63,787 nt of DNA from Bacteroidota bacterium (GTDB lineage Bacteria > Bacteroidota > Ignavibacteria > UBA10030 > UBA8401): positions 1 through 63,787 of the forward strand of contig SXSI01000013.1 in assembly GCA_005792285.1 (NCBI GenBank), read 5' to 3'. Under the pieces are notes generated by a model. That model was not told the DNA's origin. It was given only the letters and a program-made list of their open reading frames with translations, and ran no database searches. Positions within the stretch are counted from its first letter, which is position 1; every line of letters starts with the position of its first letter. This document shows positions 35,904 to 44,898 of this stretch, piece after piece. The position numbers and the translations under genes are program-made.

Positions 35904-38900
35904 TGAAATTATTGAAATTAAATATTCTATTTATTTTTGTAATTTCAATTTCACTATTTGCACAACAAGGCACACTTCAATTTATCGGTCCATCTGGTGG
36001 AAATATTACAGCGATCAATGGAACTTCAAACGCAGATAATATTTTAATTGGTGTAAAAGATAAAGGAATATTTTATTCTTCAACAAGTGGGAATCTTTGG
36101 ACGCAATCCGATTTGAAAGATGGATTTATTCATAGTTTTGCATTTAATCCTACAAATTCGAAAATAGTTTTTGCTGCAACTAATACTGGATTATGGAAAA
36201 GTATTAATGGTGGAAAAAATTGGATTTCGACAAGACTTATCGGCAAAATAAATTCAATTGCCATTTCATCTAAAAATGCAAATATAATTTTTGCTGGAGC
36301 TAATCGATTAGATACTTCAGGATTTGCTCGTTCTTTTGATGGTGGAGAAAATTGGCAGTTTAGTAACACTGGACTTTCCATCGAAGCTAAAAATGTTACT
36401 TCAATCGCAATTGATCCTGTGAATGATTCTTTAGTTTATATTGGAACTTTTGGATCAGGGGTTTTTCAATCTAACAATAAAGGAACAAGTTGGATTGAGA
36501 TGAATAGTAACCATTCACATTTGCCAAATTTTCATTCCAGAAAAAGAATTAACAGTTTATTATTATCTCAAGATGCAAACTTTCCAAATTCTGTAATTAT
36601 TGGAACTGATGATGGCGCATATTTTTCTTTAGCTCGTGGTGGAAGTTGGCTTCCTCTAAAACATGGATTGGAACAAAGTGATAGTGTTGTAAAACAACTT
36701 TTAATTATTTCTGATGATCCAACTGACCTTCGAGGTCCGAATAGTATGTTTATGGTTACTATTCCTTCTTCAAATTTGTTGAACACATATCCAAGCTCAA
36801 GTGGATTTCACAGTGCAGCTATTTCAAAAGAAAATTTTTCTCAATCTTGGGAAGCTAAATTTCAACGAGTAATTTATAATCAATGTTTTTTCATTCCACA
36901 AAATATTCCGACAACAGTTTTTTTGGGAACTTCAGATGGAATTTATTACAGTGCAAATAAAGGAAGTAGTTGGGAAAGAAAAAACTTTAATTTGAAGTTT
37001 GTTGAAACTTCTAAAATAGCTTCTTCAAAATATGGAGATACATTATTTATTTCTTCAATGGGAGGAGGGATGTATCGCTCGATTGATTTTGGAGTTTCGT
37101 GGAGTAGTATAAATAATGGAATTGAAGATCCATTTGTAAATAATTTTGAAATCGATCCAACAAACTCATCTCTACTTTATTCTGTTAATAGATTAAATTT
37201 TTATAAATCTACAAATGCCGGAGAAAAATGGAATAAAATTTCGATTTCATCTGTTAATAGTGAAAATACAAATAATGATTTCAATGGACAGTTATCTCTT
37301 TCTAAAAGAAATTCAAAAAATATAATTGTTCATAGTTCGAGAACTGAAACGCAATATTCACTTGATTATGGAGTGAGTTGGCAACGACTTAATATGCCAA
37401 GTACAGCTTCAACAAAATTATTAAATGGCACTGTAGTATTCCATTCAAAATTAGATAATACAATTTTGCTCAGTAGTAATGGTATTTGGCGAACTTCTGA
37501 TTTAGGAACGAACTGGAAAAATATTACAGGTACTTTACCATTAACAAATAATTCCGGAAATAATGTTTATGCTTTTAGAATTTTCACTCATCCCGCTTTA
37601 GATTCGTTAATTTATGTTGCGCGTAAAACAGATGGTGACAAACCAGAGTTTATGTATAAAACTGCAGATTTACAAAATTGGGTTTCTGTGGATCTGGATA
37701 TTAACTCACTTCTTTTACACAAAACAAAACCAAATAATTTATTTGCTTCAAGCTATAACAAAACATATTTCAGCGATAATGCAGGACTAAGTTGGATACC
37801 GACAACTTCAGACTCAACGCATTCATTAGTAAGTAGAGTTAGTGCTTCATTAGTTGATAAATTTTTATTTTATTTAGCAACAAAGGGTGGAGTTTATACA
37901 GAATATTATTCGAAAGATCCTGCTATTCTAATTCCAAACAAAAATATTGATGTCGGTTCATTGTCGGTTGGTGAATCTAAAAATATTAGTCTCACATTTA
38001 AAAATGTCGGTTCACAAGATTTAACAGTTAGAATTGATTCATTGGATAATGCAAAAGATTATTTTGGAAAGAAGAATCAACTATTAACTATTAAACCAAA
38101 CACAACGGGAGTTCAATCAATTATATATCAACCATTAACTTCAGGAATTTTATCTTCGAATATTTATTTTACAACCAACGATCCTGAGAATAGTTCAATT
38201 CAACTTTTATTAAATGGAAAAGGAATTGCTAAAACAATTATTCCTAAAAAAATACTTATCGACTCTTTGCATGGATTAAGTTTTTCTGATACCGGATTAA
38301 CAGTTCCAAAATATTTTAATGGCTTAATTAAATCTCTCGGCGAAAGTGGAATGTCTGTAACTTCAAACCAAAGTAGTTTTGATACAACAGGATTTGATGC
38401 AATTATTTTACCTTCTCCAAAATCGAAATATGATCAACGTGAAATTCTCTCAATTATAAGATATGTGATGGGAGGTGGATTTCTTATTTTACTTGCCGAT
38501 CAATCTTCAAATGAAGGGAATAAATATTTAAATGAAATTCTTACAAATTTCAGATGGAAAGAAGATTACAAAGATAGCACCGGGCTTTTAATTCAAACGG
38601 ATAGATATATTGTTGATTCGGTTTTAGCATTTCAGGGAAATCCATTAAATATAGTTGCAAGACAATTTGCAAATAAAGCTCATCCGTTTCTTAACAATGT
38701 TGACACTTTAGTTTTATTTGGAAGTACAAATATTTTAGCTCAAGAAGGAAAAGCAAATATTTTTCTGAGAGGTGAAGCTTCAACATTTTCAATTAATTCT
38801 GTGACAAACAAACCCGATTCGTTGCGACCAACTTTAATTGCTATTTCACAAGTTGGTAAAGGAACAATATTGGTTTTAGGCGATATGGATATTTGGAGTG

Positions 38901-40309
38901 AAAAGAAATTAAATAATGTAACAACTACTGGAAATATTATGAGTGGTTTGTTTGCAAAATCTAATCTTACTTTTGCGTTAAATATTTTTTCTTCAAAACA
39001 GAACTACGAAGTCAAACTTCCGCAACAAACTTTAAGTGAACGATATTTACTTTTAACAATTCCATTTGACTTGAATAGTTTTAATATCACTCAAGTTTTA
39101 AAAGATCTCGGTTCTATAAATCCAATTAATTGGAGATTGTGGAAGTGGGAATCTGAAAAACAAGTTTTTGTAGAATTCCCAAATCCGGCATTTACAACTT
39201 TTAAAAGAGGCGAAGGATATTGGCTAATTACAAAAGGGGATAAATCTTTGAATCTTGGAAATGCAACTTTAACTTCTTCAACAGGTTATCACGAAATAAA
39301 ACTTTATCCAGGTTATAATTTAATTGGAAATCCATTCCCATATACAGTTAGTTGGGAAAACTCAAAACGGGATTCAGGAATTGAAAATAAACTTTGGCGA
39401 TGGAATAAAACAAGATACGAAGCTGTTACAACTAACTTACTTCCATTTGAAGGATATTGGGTAAAAAATACTTCAACTCGAATATTAACAGTTTTAATTA
39501 ATCCCGCAAAAATTAGTGGAACAGGAAAAATGGATCCGGGTAATTCTATCTCAAGTTCTAAATGGAGTTTAAAATTGCGTGCACTTTCATTAGTTGCAAC
39601 TGATGAAGATAATTTTATTGGGATGCATCCCGAAGCAAAAATTGCAAAAGATGAATTTGATTTTTCAGAACCACCGATTGCTCCAACAAATTATCTGCAA
39701 TTAGCTTTCCGAAAAAATAATTGGAAAGAAAATCCGGGACTTTATTCTTCCGACTTCAGACCAATTTCCGAAGAGGGTGATTATTGGGATTTTGAAGTTT
39801 CAAGTAATTTGCATTCGCTCGAAACAAAATTAGTTTACGAAATTGAGAAAGAACTTCCCGATGGTTTTAAAGTTATGCTTTTGGATAAAACCGAAGAACG
39901 TATTTATAATATTTCAAATTCAACTTATAACTTTATTTTTAGAAAAAATCAGCTAACAAGAAATTTCAGAATATTAATTGGAAGAGAATCTTTTATAAGC
40001 CAAAATTCTGAAGGTGTTCCTTTGATTCCTCCAGATTATACTTTAAAACAAAATTATCCAAATCCATTCAATCCGCAAACTTCAATTCAATATTCACTTT
40101 CGTATAGTGGTGATGTTGAAATTGTAATTTATAACACTCTTGGACAAAAAGTAAAAGGATTAGTTAGTCAACATCAGAAAATTGGAACTTACAGTATTAA
40201 TTGGAATGGAAAAGATGAATTCGGATTAAATGTAAGTGCCGGGATCTATTTTTATCGAATAAAAACAGGCAATTATCTTGCAACTAAGAAAATGTTGTTA
40301 ATAAAGTAA
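35903..40309 (+). CDS. giant type IX-secreted beta-propeller protein
   Basis: A 1468-residue exported protein. The signal peptide ends near LFAQQ. About ten BNR/YCF48-like propeller blades span 20-650 with recurring Asp-box patterns (INGGKNWIS, FDGGENWQFS, NKGTSWIEM, NKGSSWERK, DFGVSWSSI, NAGEKWNKI, DLGTNWKNI). Next is an ASH/choice-of-anchor-like domain (NKNIDVGSLSVGESKNISLTF, about 675-775), then an alpha/beta domain with YVMGGGFLILLAD (about 785-990), further beta modules, and the T9SS type A sorting domain at the end (LKQNYPNPFNPQTSIQYSL ... AGIYFYRIKTG). It probably works at the cell surface. It is co-translated with the CsgG lipoprotein upstream. Confidence 0.87.
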   Translation: MKLLKLNILFIFVISISLFAQQGTLQFIGPSGGNITAINGTSNADNILIGVKDKGIFYSSTSGNLWTQSDLKDGFIHSFAFNPTNSKIVFAATNTGLWKSINGGKNWISTRLIGKINSIAISSKNANIIFAGANRLDTSGFARSFDGGENWQFSNTGLSIEAKNVTSIAIDPVNDSLVYIGTFGSGVFQSNNKGTSWIEMNSNHSHLPNFHSRKRINSLLLSQDANFPNSVIIGTDDGAYFSLARGGSWLPLKHGLEQSDSVVKQLLIISDDPTDLRGPNSMFMVTIPSSNLLNTYPSSSGFHSAAISKENFSQSWEAKFQRVIYNQCFFIPQNIPTTVFLGTSDGIYYSANKGSSWERKNFNLKFVETSKIASSKYGDTLFISSMGGGMYRSIDFGVSWSSINNGIEDPFVNNFEIDPTNSSLLYSVNRLNFYKSTNAGEKWNKISISSVNSENTNNDFNGQLSLSKRNSKNIIVHSSRTETQYSLDYGVSWQRLNMPSTASTKLLNGTVVFHSKLDNTILLSSNGIWRTSDLGTNWKNITGTLPLTNNSGNNVYAFRIFTHPALDSLIYVARKTDGDKPEFMYKTADLQNWVSVDLDINSLLLHKTKPNNLFASSYNKTYFSDNAGLSWIPTTSDSTHSLVSRVSASLVDKFLFYLATKGGVYTEYYSKDPAILIPNKNIDVGSLSVGESKNISLTFKNVGSQDLTVRIDSLDNAKDYFGKKNQLLTIKPNTTGVQSIIYQPLTSGILSSNIYFTTNDPENSSIQLLLNGKGIAKTIIPKKILIDSLHGLSFSDTGLTVPKYFNGLIKSLGESGMSVTSNQSSFDTTGFDAIILPSPKSKYDQREILSIIRYVMGGGFLILLADQSSNEGNKYLNEILTNFRWKEDYKDSTGLLIQTDRYIVDSVLAFQGNPLNIVARQFANKAHPFLNNVDTLVLFGSTNILAQEGKANIFLRGEASTFSINSVTNKPDSLRPTLIAISQVGKGTILVLGDMDIWSEKKLNNVTTTGNIMSGLFAKSNLTFALNIFSSKQNYEVKLPQQTLSERYLLLTIPFDLNSFNITQVLKDLGSINPINWRLWKWESEKQVFVEFPNPAFTTFKRGEGYWLITKGDKSLNLGNATLTSSTGYHEIKLYPGYNLIGNPFPYTVSWENSKRDSGIENKLWRWNKTRYEAVTTNLLPFEGYWVKNTSTRILTVLINPAKISGTGKMDPGNSISSSKWSLKLRALSLVATDEDNFIGMHPEAKIAKDEFDFSEPPIAPTNYLQLAFRKNNWKENPGLYSSDFRPISEEGDYWDFEVSSNLHSLETKLVYEIEKELPDGFKVMLLDKTEERIYNISNSTYNFIFRKNQLTRNFRILIGRESFISQNSEGVPLIPPDYTLKQNYPNPFNPQTSIQYSLSYSGDVEIVIYNTLGQKVKGLVSQHQKIGTYSINWNGKDEFGLNVSAGIYFYRIKTGNYLATKKMLLIK

Positions 40310-40313
40310 AATT

Positions 40314-41582
40314 GTGGCGATGATAACACTAAAAAATTTCAAATCATTTTATATTATTCTTGTATTAGCAAGCATGAATATAAATATGGTTGAATCACAA
40401 TTAAAAGGGCCCAAATACGACGAACGTTTGTTATTTAAAAATGTTCGTGGAATTAATTTATCTTTTGTCTCACAAGAATGGAACTTAGCAGATTCAGCAA
40501 GTACAAAAATAACTGTAGCGCAAACTTCAACTCCATTCTCAACATCAATTCCAATTACAACTAGAATGTTATTAACAATTACCGGTTCTGTAGCATCTTC
40601 TTCAAATGATGTTCCGCAAGTTGTTACTGATACTTCTGGAAATATTACAACTTTGGAAAATGATAAATATGAAATGAAAGGGTTGTCGGATACAAAATTA
40701 GCAATGTCGTATGTTGTTCCGGGAGATAAATTATGGATTAATGGCGGTTTAAGTTTCCCAACTGGACAAAAAAAATTAACATCAGATCAATTTAAAGTTT
40801 CACGAATGATTTCTCAAGCGGGATTAAATTTTCGAGTTCCAATTGCTGGACAAGGATTCAACGCAAATTTGGGATTAGCTTATGCATATTCATATTCACG
40901 AAGAATAGTTTTAGGATTTGGAATGTCCGGAACTTATAAAGGAATTTTTGAACCGATTGCAATTGAGAATATAGAAGGAAGTAATACTACTTTTCCGAAT
41001 GTTGAATATAATCCGGGCGAAGATTTTTCGATGAATAGTGGAATTGATTATACTTCAGCAAATAAAGAACAGAGATTTTCTAGCGATCTTACATTTTCAT
41101 ATTATTTGCCCGATCAAATTAATAATCAAAAAACATTTCAAGTTGGTCCAAGATTTAATGCACTCATTTTACTTTCTCAAAAATTTGGTCCAACAACAAA
41201 TGTTGCACTTTTAAGAGGAAGATATAGATTAAAGAACACAATTTTTTCTTCAGATTCGTTAAGCACGCCAAATAAATATCCAAGCGCCAAACAATTTGAA
41301 TTTCAATATGTGTTAACAGTTCCTGTTTTAAATTGGTTTACCTTAAATGGAAATTTTGAATATAAATATCATACAGCCGATCAATTTCCACTTGGAGATA
41401 AAATTATGGAAACAGGCAATGTAGATATGGCGTCATTTGGTGTTGATGTAAATGCGCCAATAACAGATTGGCTTGTGCTTATGTTGGCAACTAAAAAAGG
41501 AAGTGGTAAATTAGTTATCGAAGGAAAAGAATATGATGCAGATGGATTCGAATTTGGACTAGGAGTAAAAATTTCACTTTAA
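40314..41582 (+). CDS. predicted outer-membrane beta-barrel protein
   Basis: A 422-residue exported protein with a signal peptide ending near VESQ. The start is either GTG 40314 or ATG 40320, two codons later; I cannot separate them. The mature part consists of alternating hydrophobic/polar strands with aromatic belts (LAYAYSYSRRIVLGFGMSGTYKG, DLTFSYYLPDQ, VALLRGRYRLKN, FTLNGNFEYKYH), consistent with a 12-16-strand transporter or porin-like barrel, and ends GFEFGLGVKISL, a typical terminal strand. It is sandwiched between the T9SS protein and a CsgG protein, so it is probably the outer-membrane component of this cluster. Confidence 0.75.
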   Translation: MAMITLKNFKSFYIILVLASMNINMVESQLKGPKYDERLLFKNVRGINLSFVSQEWNLADSASTKITVAQTSTPFSTSIPITTRMLLTITGSVASSSNDVPQVVTDTSGNITTLENDKYEMKGLSDTKLAMSYVVPGDKLWINGGLSFPTGQKKLTSDQFKVSRMISQAGLNFRVPIAGQGFNANLGLAYAYSYSRRIVLGFGMSGTYKGIFEPIAIENIEGSNTTFPNVEYNPGEDFSMNSGIDYTSANKEQRFSSDLTFSYYLPDQINNQKTFQVGPRFNALILLSQKFGPTTNVALLRGRYRLKNTIFSSDSLSTPNKYPSAKQFEFQYVLTVPVLNWFTLNGNFEYKYHTADQFPLGDKIMETGNVDMASFGVDVNAPITDWLVLMLATKKGSGKLVIEGKEYDADGFEFGLGVKISL

Positions 41583-41608
41583 TTTATTTTGAAAACTAAA
41601 TAATAAAT

Positions 41609-42361
41609 ATGAAAAACATTTTAAGACGGACTTGTAAAATTTTTGTAACGTTACTTTTTACAGTAATTCTATTTGCACAAGATAAACAACCACAGACAAT
41701 GGCAATTTTATATTTTGAAAATAATTGCCTGCTCGATCGTGAAAAAATGCAACCTCTAAGTAAAGGTCTTGCAGATATGATGTATTCCGAAATGGTAAAA
41801 ATAAAAGGTCTCAAACTTGTTGAGCGAAATAGAATTAAAAGTATTATAGACGAAATGAATTTACAAGAAACAGGAATACTTGAAGAATCCTCAACACAAA
41901 AAATTGGGAAATTACTTGGCGCAAAAGTTATGATGTTCGGTGCATTTACAAAATCGGATGATGATGAAATTAGAATTGATGTTCGAATAGTTCGTACCGA
42001 AACTGGAGAAACTTTAAATGCTGAAGAAGCAACTGGTGAACTTAGCCAGTTTGTAACTTTACTGCGTTCGATCGCAAAAAATGTAGCTGAAAACTTAAAA
42101 GTAAAATTAACTTCTGAAGAAGAAGATTATCTTGAAACTGAACTCGAAGGAAATTTTGATGGTTATATTGCATTTGCAGAAGCAATCGCTTTAGAAGATG
42201 ATTCTCGTTATAAAGAAAAATCAGGCAACGCTGCAAAAGCAAAAGATGGATACCAAAAATCATTAAAACTTTATCAGGAAGCATTATCAAAATCACCAAA
42301 TTATTTACCGGCAAAAGAAAAAGTACAACAATTGAAAACAATAATCTCAAAATTAAAATAA
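41609..42361 (+). CDS. CsgG-family periplasmic protein
   Basis: A 250-residue protein with a signal peptide ending ILFAQ and no lipobox. The CsgG-type domain spans about 30-170: MAILYFENNCLLDREKMQPLSKGLADMM, LKLVERNRIKSIIDEMNLQETG, IGKLLGAKVMMFGAFTKS. It parallels the CsgG domain of the lipoprotein at 34548 so closely (order of blocks, the VERxRxxxxxxEMN..ETG motif) that the two are paralogues. A TPR-like tail (YQKSLKLYQEALSKSPNYLPAKEKV) follows. The next gene begins 13 bp later. Confidence 0.82.
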   Translation: MKNILRRTCKIFVTLLFTVILFAQDKQPQTMAILYFENNCLLDREKMQPLSKGLADMMYSEMVKIKGLKLVERNRIKSIIDEMNLQETGILEESSTQKIGKLLGAKVMMFGAFTKSDDDEIRIDVRIVRTETGETLNAEEATGELSQFVTLLRSIAKNVAENLKVKLTSEEEDYLETELEGNFDGYIAFAEAIALEDDSRYKEKSGNAAKAKDGYQKSLKLYQEALSKSPNYLPAKEKVQQLKTIISKLK

Positions 42362-42374
42362 GAAGGAGTAAATC

Positions 42375-44870
42375 ATGAAAAAAATTATTTTACATGCAAT
42401 AATATTTTTCTTTTCGTTCATTACAATACTTTTTGGTCAAGATATTGAATTGCCTCGAGTTATGGTTGTAGTAGACGAAAAGATTGATGACCAATCAACT
42501 TCGGCAAAGAAGGTTGTTGGTAAAATCGAAGAGGCTTTGCTCGAAAGGGGATTTCGATTAGTCGATAAGGCCCAGTTCGGTGAAATTTTAGCGAGAGACC
42601 TTTCACTCGATCTTACAAATCCTGCAAAAGCAAAAGCTCTTGGAAAAAGATTTGGCGCAGAAATAATTATTACCGGTGGTGTACAAGCAAACTTTGGTGG
42701 AGATATTGAAGTTTACGGAACTAAATATGCAGATTATACGGCAGATGGTTCTGTTAAAATAATTCTCACTGATGTTGGAGAAATTCTTGCAGTTTCAAGT
42801 GCTGATGCAAAAGCTAAAGATCAATCTAAATCTCGTTCCGCTTCTAAATCTTTAGAAGACCTCGGAAAAAAATTAGCAACTGATGTTGTTACTAAAATTG
42901 ATAAGAAGCTGAAAGATATGCGTGATAAACCAATCGTTATTCAATTGGCATTGCTCGGCGTAAATGATGCTTCACTTCTTGAAGAAGAGAAAAAATTACC
43001 AACTAAAATTCCAATGATTCAAAAATTAAAAGTTCGATACATCGAAGGAGATATTGCAATGCTCGATTTAACCGTAAAGGGAACGATTGATGATTTACGA
43101 GCTCAATTCACTTCTTTAGGAGAATATAAAGTTGTTGGATTTACCGGCAGTAGATTGGATGTTTCAACAGATACAAAAGGTGTAAAAAAAGTTTCTGCAT
43201 ATATTCCAAGTGAACTTGAAATTTTGGAATTCAAAGTAGAAAATATTTTTCCTGCACAATTTAATTATTATGCATTTAATCCAATTGGAAATATGATAAT
43301 TGAAAATACCGGCAAGAACGATATTAAGAATGTAAAAGTTTCTGTGATGGTTCCAAAATATATGCAACTTGCTTCCGAAGAAGTTATTCCACTTTTAAAA
43401 GCGAAAGAGAAAAAAGAAATTCCTGTTAAAGCAACATTGGATAATACAGTTTTGCAAGATGTAAAAGATAATATTGCTGCACAAGTTCTAGGAAAAATTA
43501 CATTTGTTGTTGATGGTCAGGAAAAAAGTCGCAGCATAACAAAGACAACTACAATTTATAGTCGCAATTCGGTTTCATGGAACAGACCAGATGCAATTGG
43601 CGCATTCATCACACCGAATGACGAAGCAGTAAAAAATTTCTCACGTTTTGTTATCGGAAATGTTAAACCAGATAAAACAGCATATCCTGACGCACCGCGT
43701 AATATTATGAATGCAATGGCAGTTTGGGATGCAATTCGTGCATTTCAAATAAATTATGTAGTTGATCCATGGAGAGTTGCCGAAGGTGATGTTTTAGATG
43801 ATATTCAATTTCCAAGAGAAACATTGGCGAACAAAGCTGGTGATTGTGATGATAGTTCTGTTCTGCTTGCTTCATGTTTAGAAAATATTGGAATCAGAAC
43901 TTTTTTAATTGGAACATCAGACCACGTTTTTATAATGTTTGATACAGGAGTAAATGCTAAAAATGCATCGCGTGTAAGTTTAAATGAAAGAGAATATATC
44001 GTAAAAGATAATACTGTTTGGATTCCACTTGAGACAACTATTATTGGAAAACCATTTACACAAGCATGGTCGATGGGAGCTGAAGGATATTATAAAACTG
44101 TTGATGCAAATGGAAAGTTAGATATGATTGATGTCAGAAAATCATGGGAAAAATTTCCACCTTCAAATTTAGCATCGAATGTAAAAACAAGTGAACCTCC
44201 ATCTGCAGAAAAAATTGCTTCACTTTTGAATGAAGAATTAATAAATGTAATTACTAATTACAAAGAACAAGTTGAAGCAAGAGTTGCTGCATATAAAGTT
44301 GATGGAACTGAAAAATCCGCACAAAAAGCTTCACAACTTTTAGCAAATGCCGGACGATTCGATGAAGCTCTTGAAGTTATCAAGAAATATAGTTCCGCAA
44401 CTTCAACAAATAATCGTGCCAATATTTATTTATTGAAAGGTGATTCTGCAAACGCATATAATAATTATACCGCAGCATTGAAATCGGATACAAAAGATGG
44501 TGGAATAAATTTAAATTTCGGATTGTTACAATTTTTAGGTGGTAATCCTGCAGAAACTGTTGAATCATTTGCAACAGCTGTGAAAAAATTTCCATCTAAA
44601 GAAGAAGCATTTACAAAATTAGGAATTGATAATATTGTGGCTGAAATGGGACAAACACGTGCTGCTGAAAAAACTCAAGCTGTGGATAAAGGAGAATTAA
44701 AAAACCTATTATCTTCAGCGCTTCAAGATGTAAATGCAAAGAAAGATTCAAAAGCAAACGGAAAAGCAATTAGAAAAGGTGAAAATAAGTTTATTTTTGG
44801 AGGTCGTCGAGGAATCGATCCAACTGCATTAGGTAATATAAAAGATTTTCTATATTGGAAGGAAATATAA
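42375..44870 (+). CDS. CsgG-like / transglutaminase-like / TPR fusion protein
   Basis: An 831-residue exported protein with signal peptide (FGQ) and the strongest SD in the region (AAGGAG, 8 bp before ATG). Residues about 23-185 resemble CsgG/FlgT-like domains (VVGKIEEALLERGFRLVDKAQFG, LGKRFGAEIIITGGVQA). A beta region with a CARDB-like module (NMIIENTGKNDIKNVKVSVMVP) follows. A transglutaminase/cysteine-protease fold comes next with C491 in AGDCDDSSVLLASCL and H517 in TSDHVFIMF; the third residue looks like Glu (VWIPLETT) instead of Asp. TPR repeats end the chain (about 640-740). It could process or cross-link a substrate handled by the CsgG-like proteins. Confidence 0.8.
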   Translation: MKKIILHAIIFFFSFITILFGQDIELPRVMVVVDEKIDDQSTSAKKVVGKIEEALLERGFRLVDKAQFGEILARDLSLDLTNPAKAKALGKRFGAEIIITGGVQANFGGDIEVYGTKYADYTADGSVKIILTDVGEILAVSSADAKAKDQSKSRSASKSLEDLGKKLATDVVTKIDKKLKDMRDKPIVIQLALLGVNDASLLEEEKKLPTKIPMIQKLKVRYIEGDIAMLDLTVKGTIDDLRAQFTSLGEYKVVGFTGSRLDVSTDTKGVKKVSAYIPSELEILEFKVENIFPAQFNYYAFNPIGNMIIENTGKNDIKNVKVSVMVPKYMQLASEEVIPLLKAKEKKEIPVKATLDNTVLQDVKDNIAAQVLGKITFVVDGQEKSRSITKTTTIYSRNSVSWNRPDAIGAFITPNDEAVKNFSRFVIGNVKPDKTAYPDAPRNIMNAMAVWDAIRAFQINYVVDPWRVAEGDVLDDIQFPRETLANKAGDCDDSSVLLASCLENIGIRTFLIGTSDHVFIMFDTGVNAKNASRVSLNEREYIVKDNTVWIPLETTIIGKPFTQAWSMGAEGYYKTVDANGKLDMIDVRKSWEKFPPSNLASNVKTSEPPSAEKIASLLNEELINVITNYKEQVEARVAAYKVDGTEKSAQKASQLLANAGRFDEALEVIKKYSSATSTNNRANIYLLKGDSANAYNNYTAALKSDTKDGGINLNFGLLQFLGGNPAETVESFATAVKKFPSKEEAFTKLGIDNIVAEMGQTRAAEKTQAVDKGELKNLLSSALQDVNAKKDSKANGKAIRKGENKFIFGGRRGIDPTALGNIKDFLYWKEI

Positions 44871-44898
44871 AAATTTATATTATTCAATAAAGGATTGA

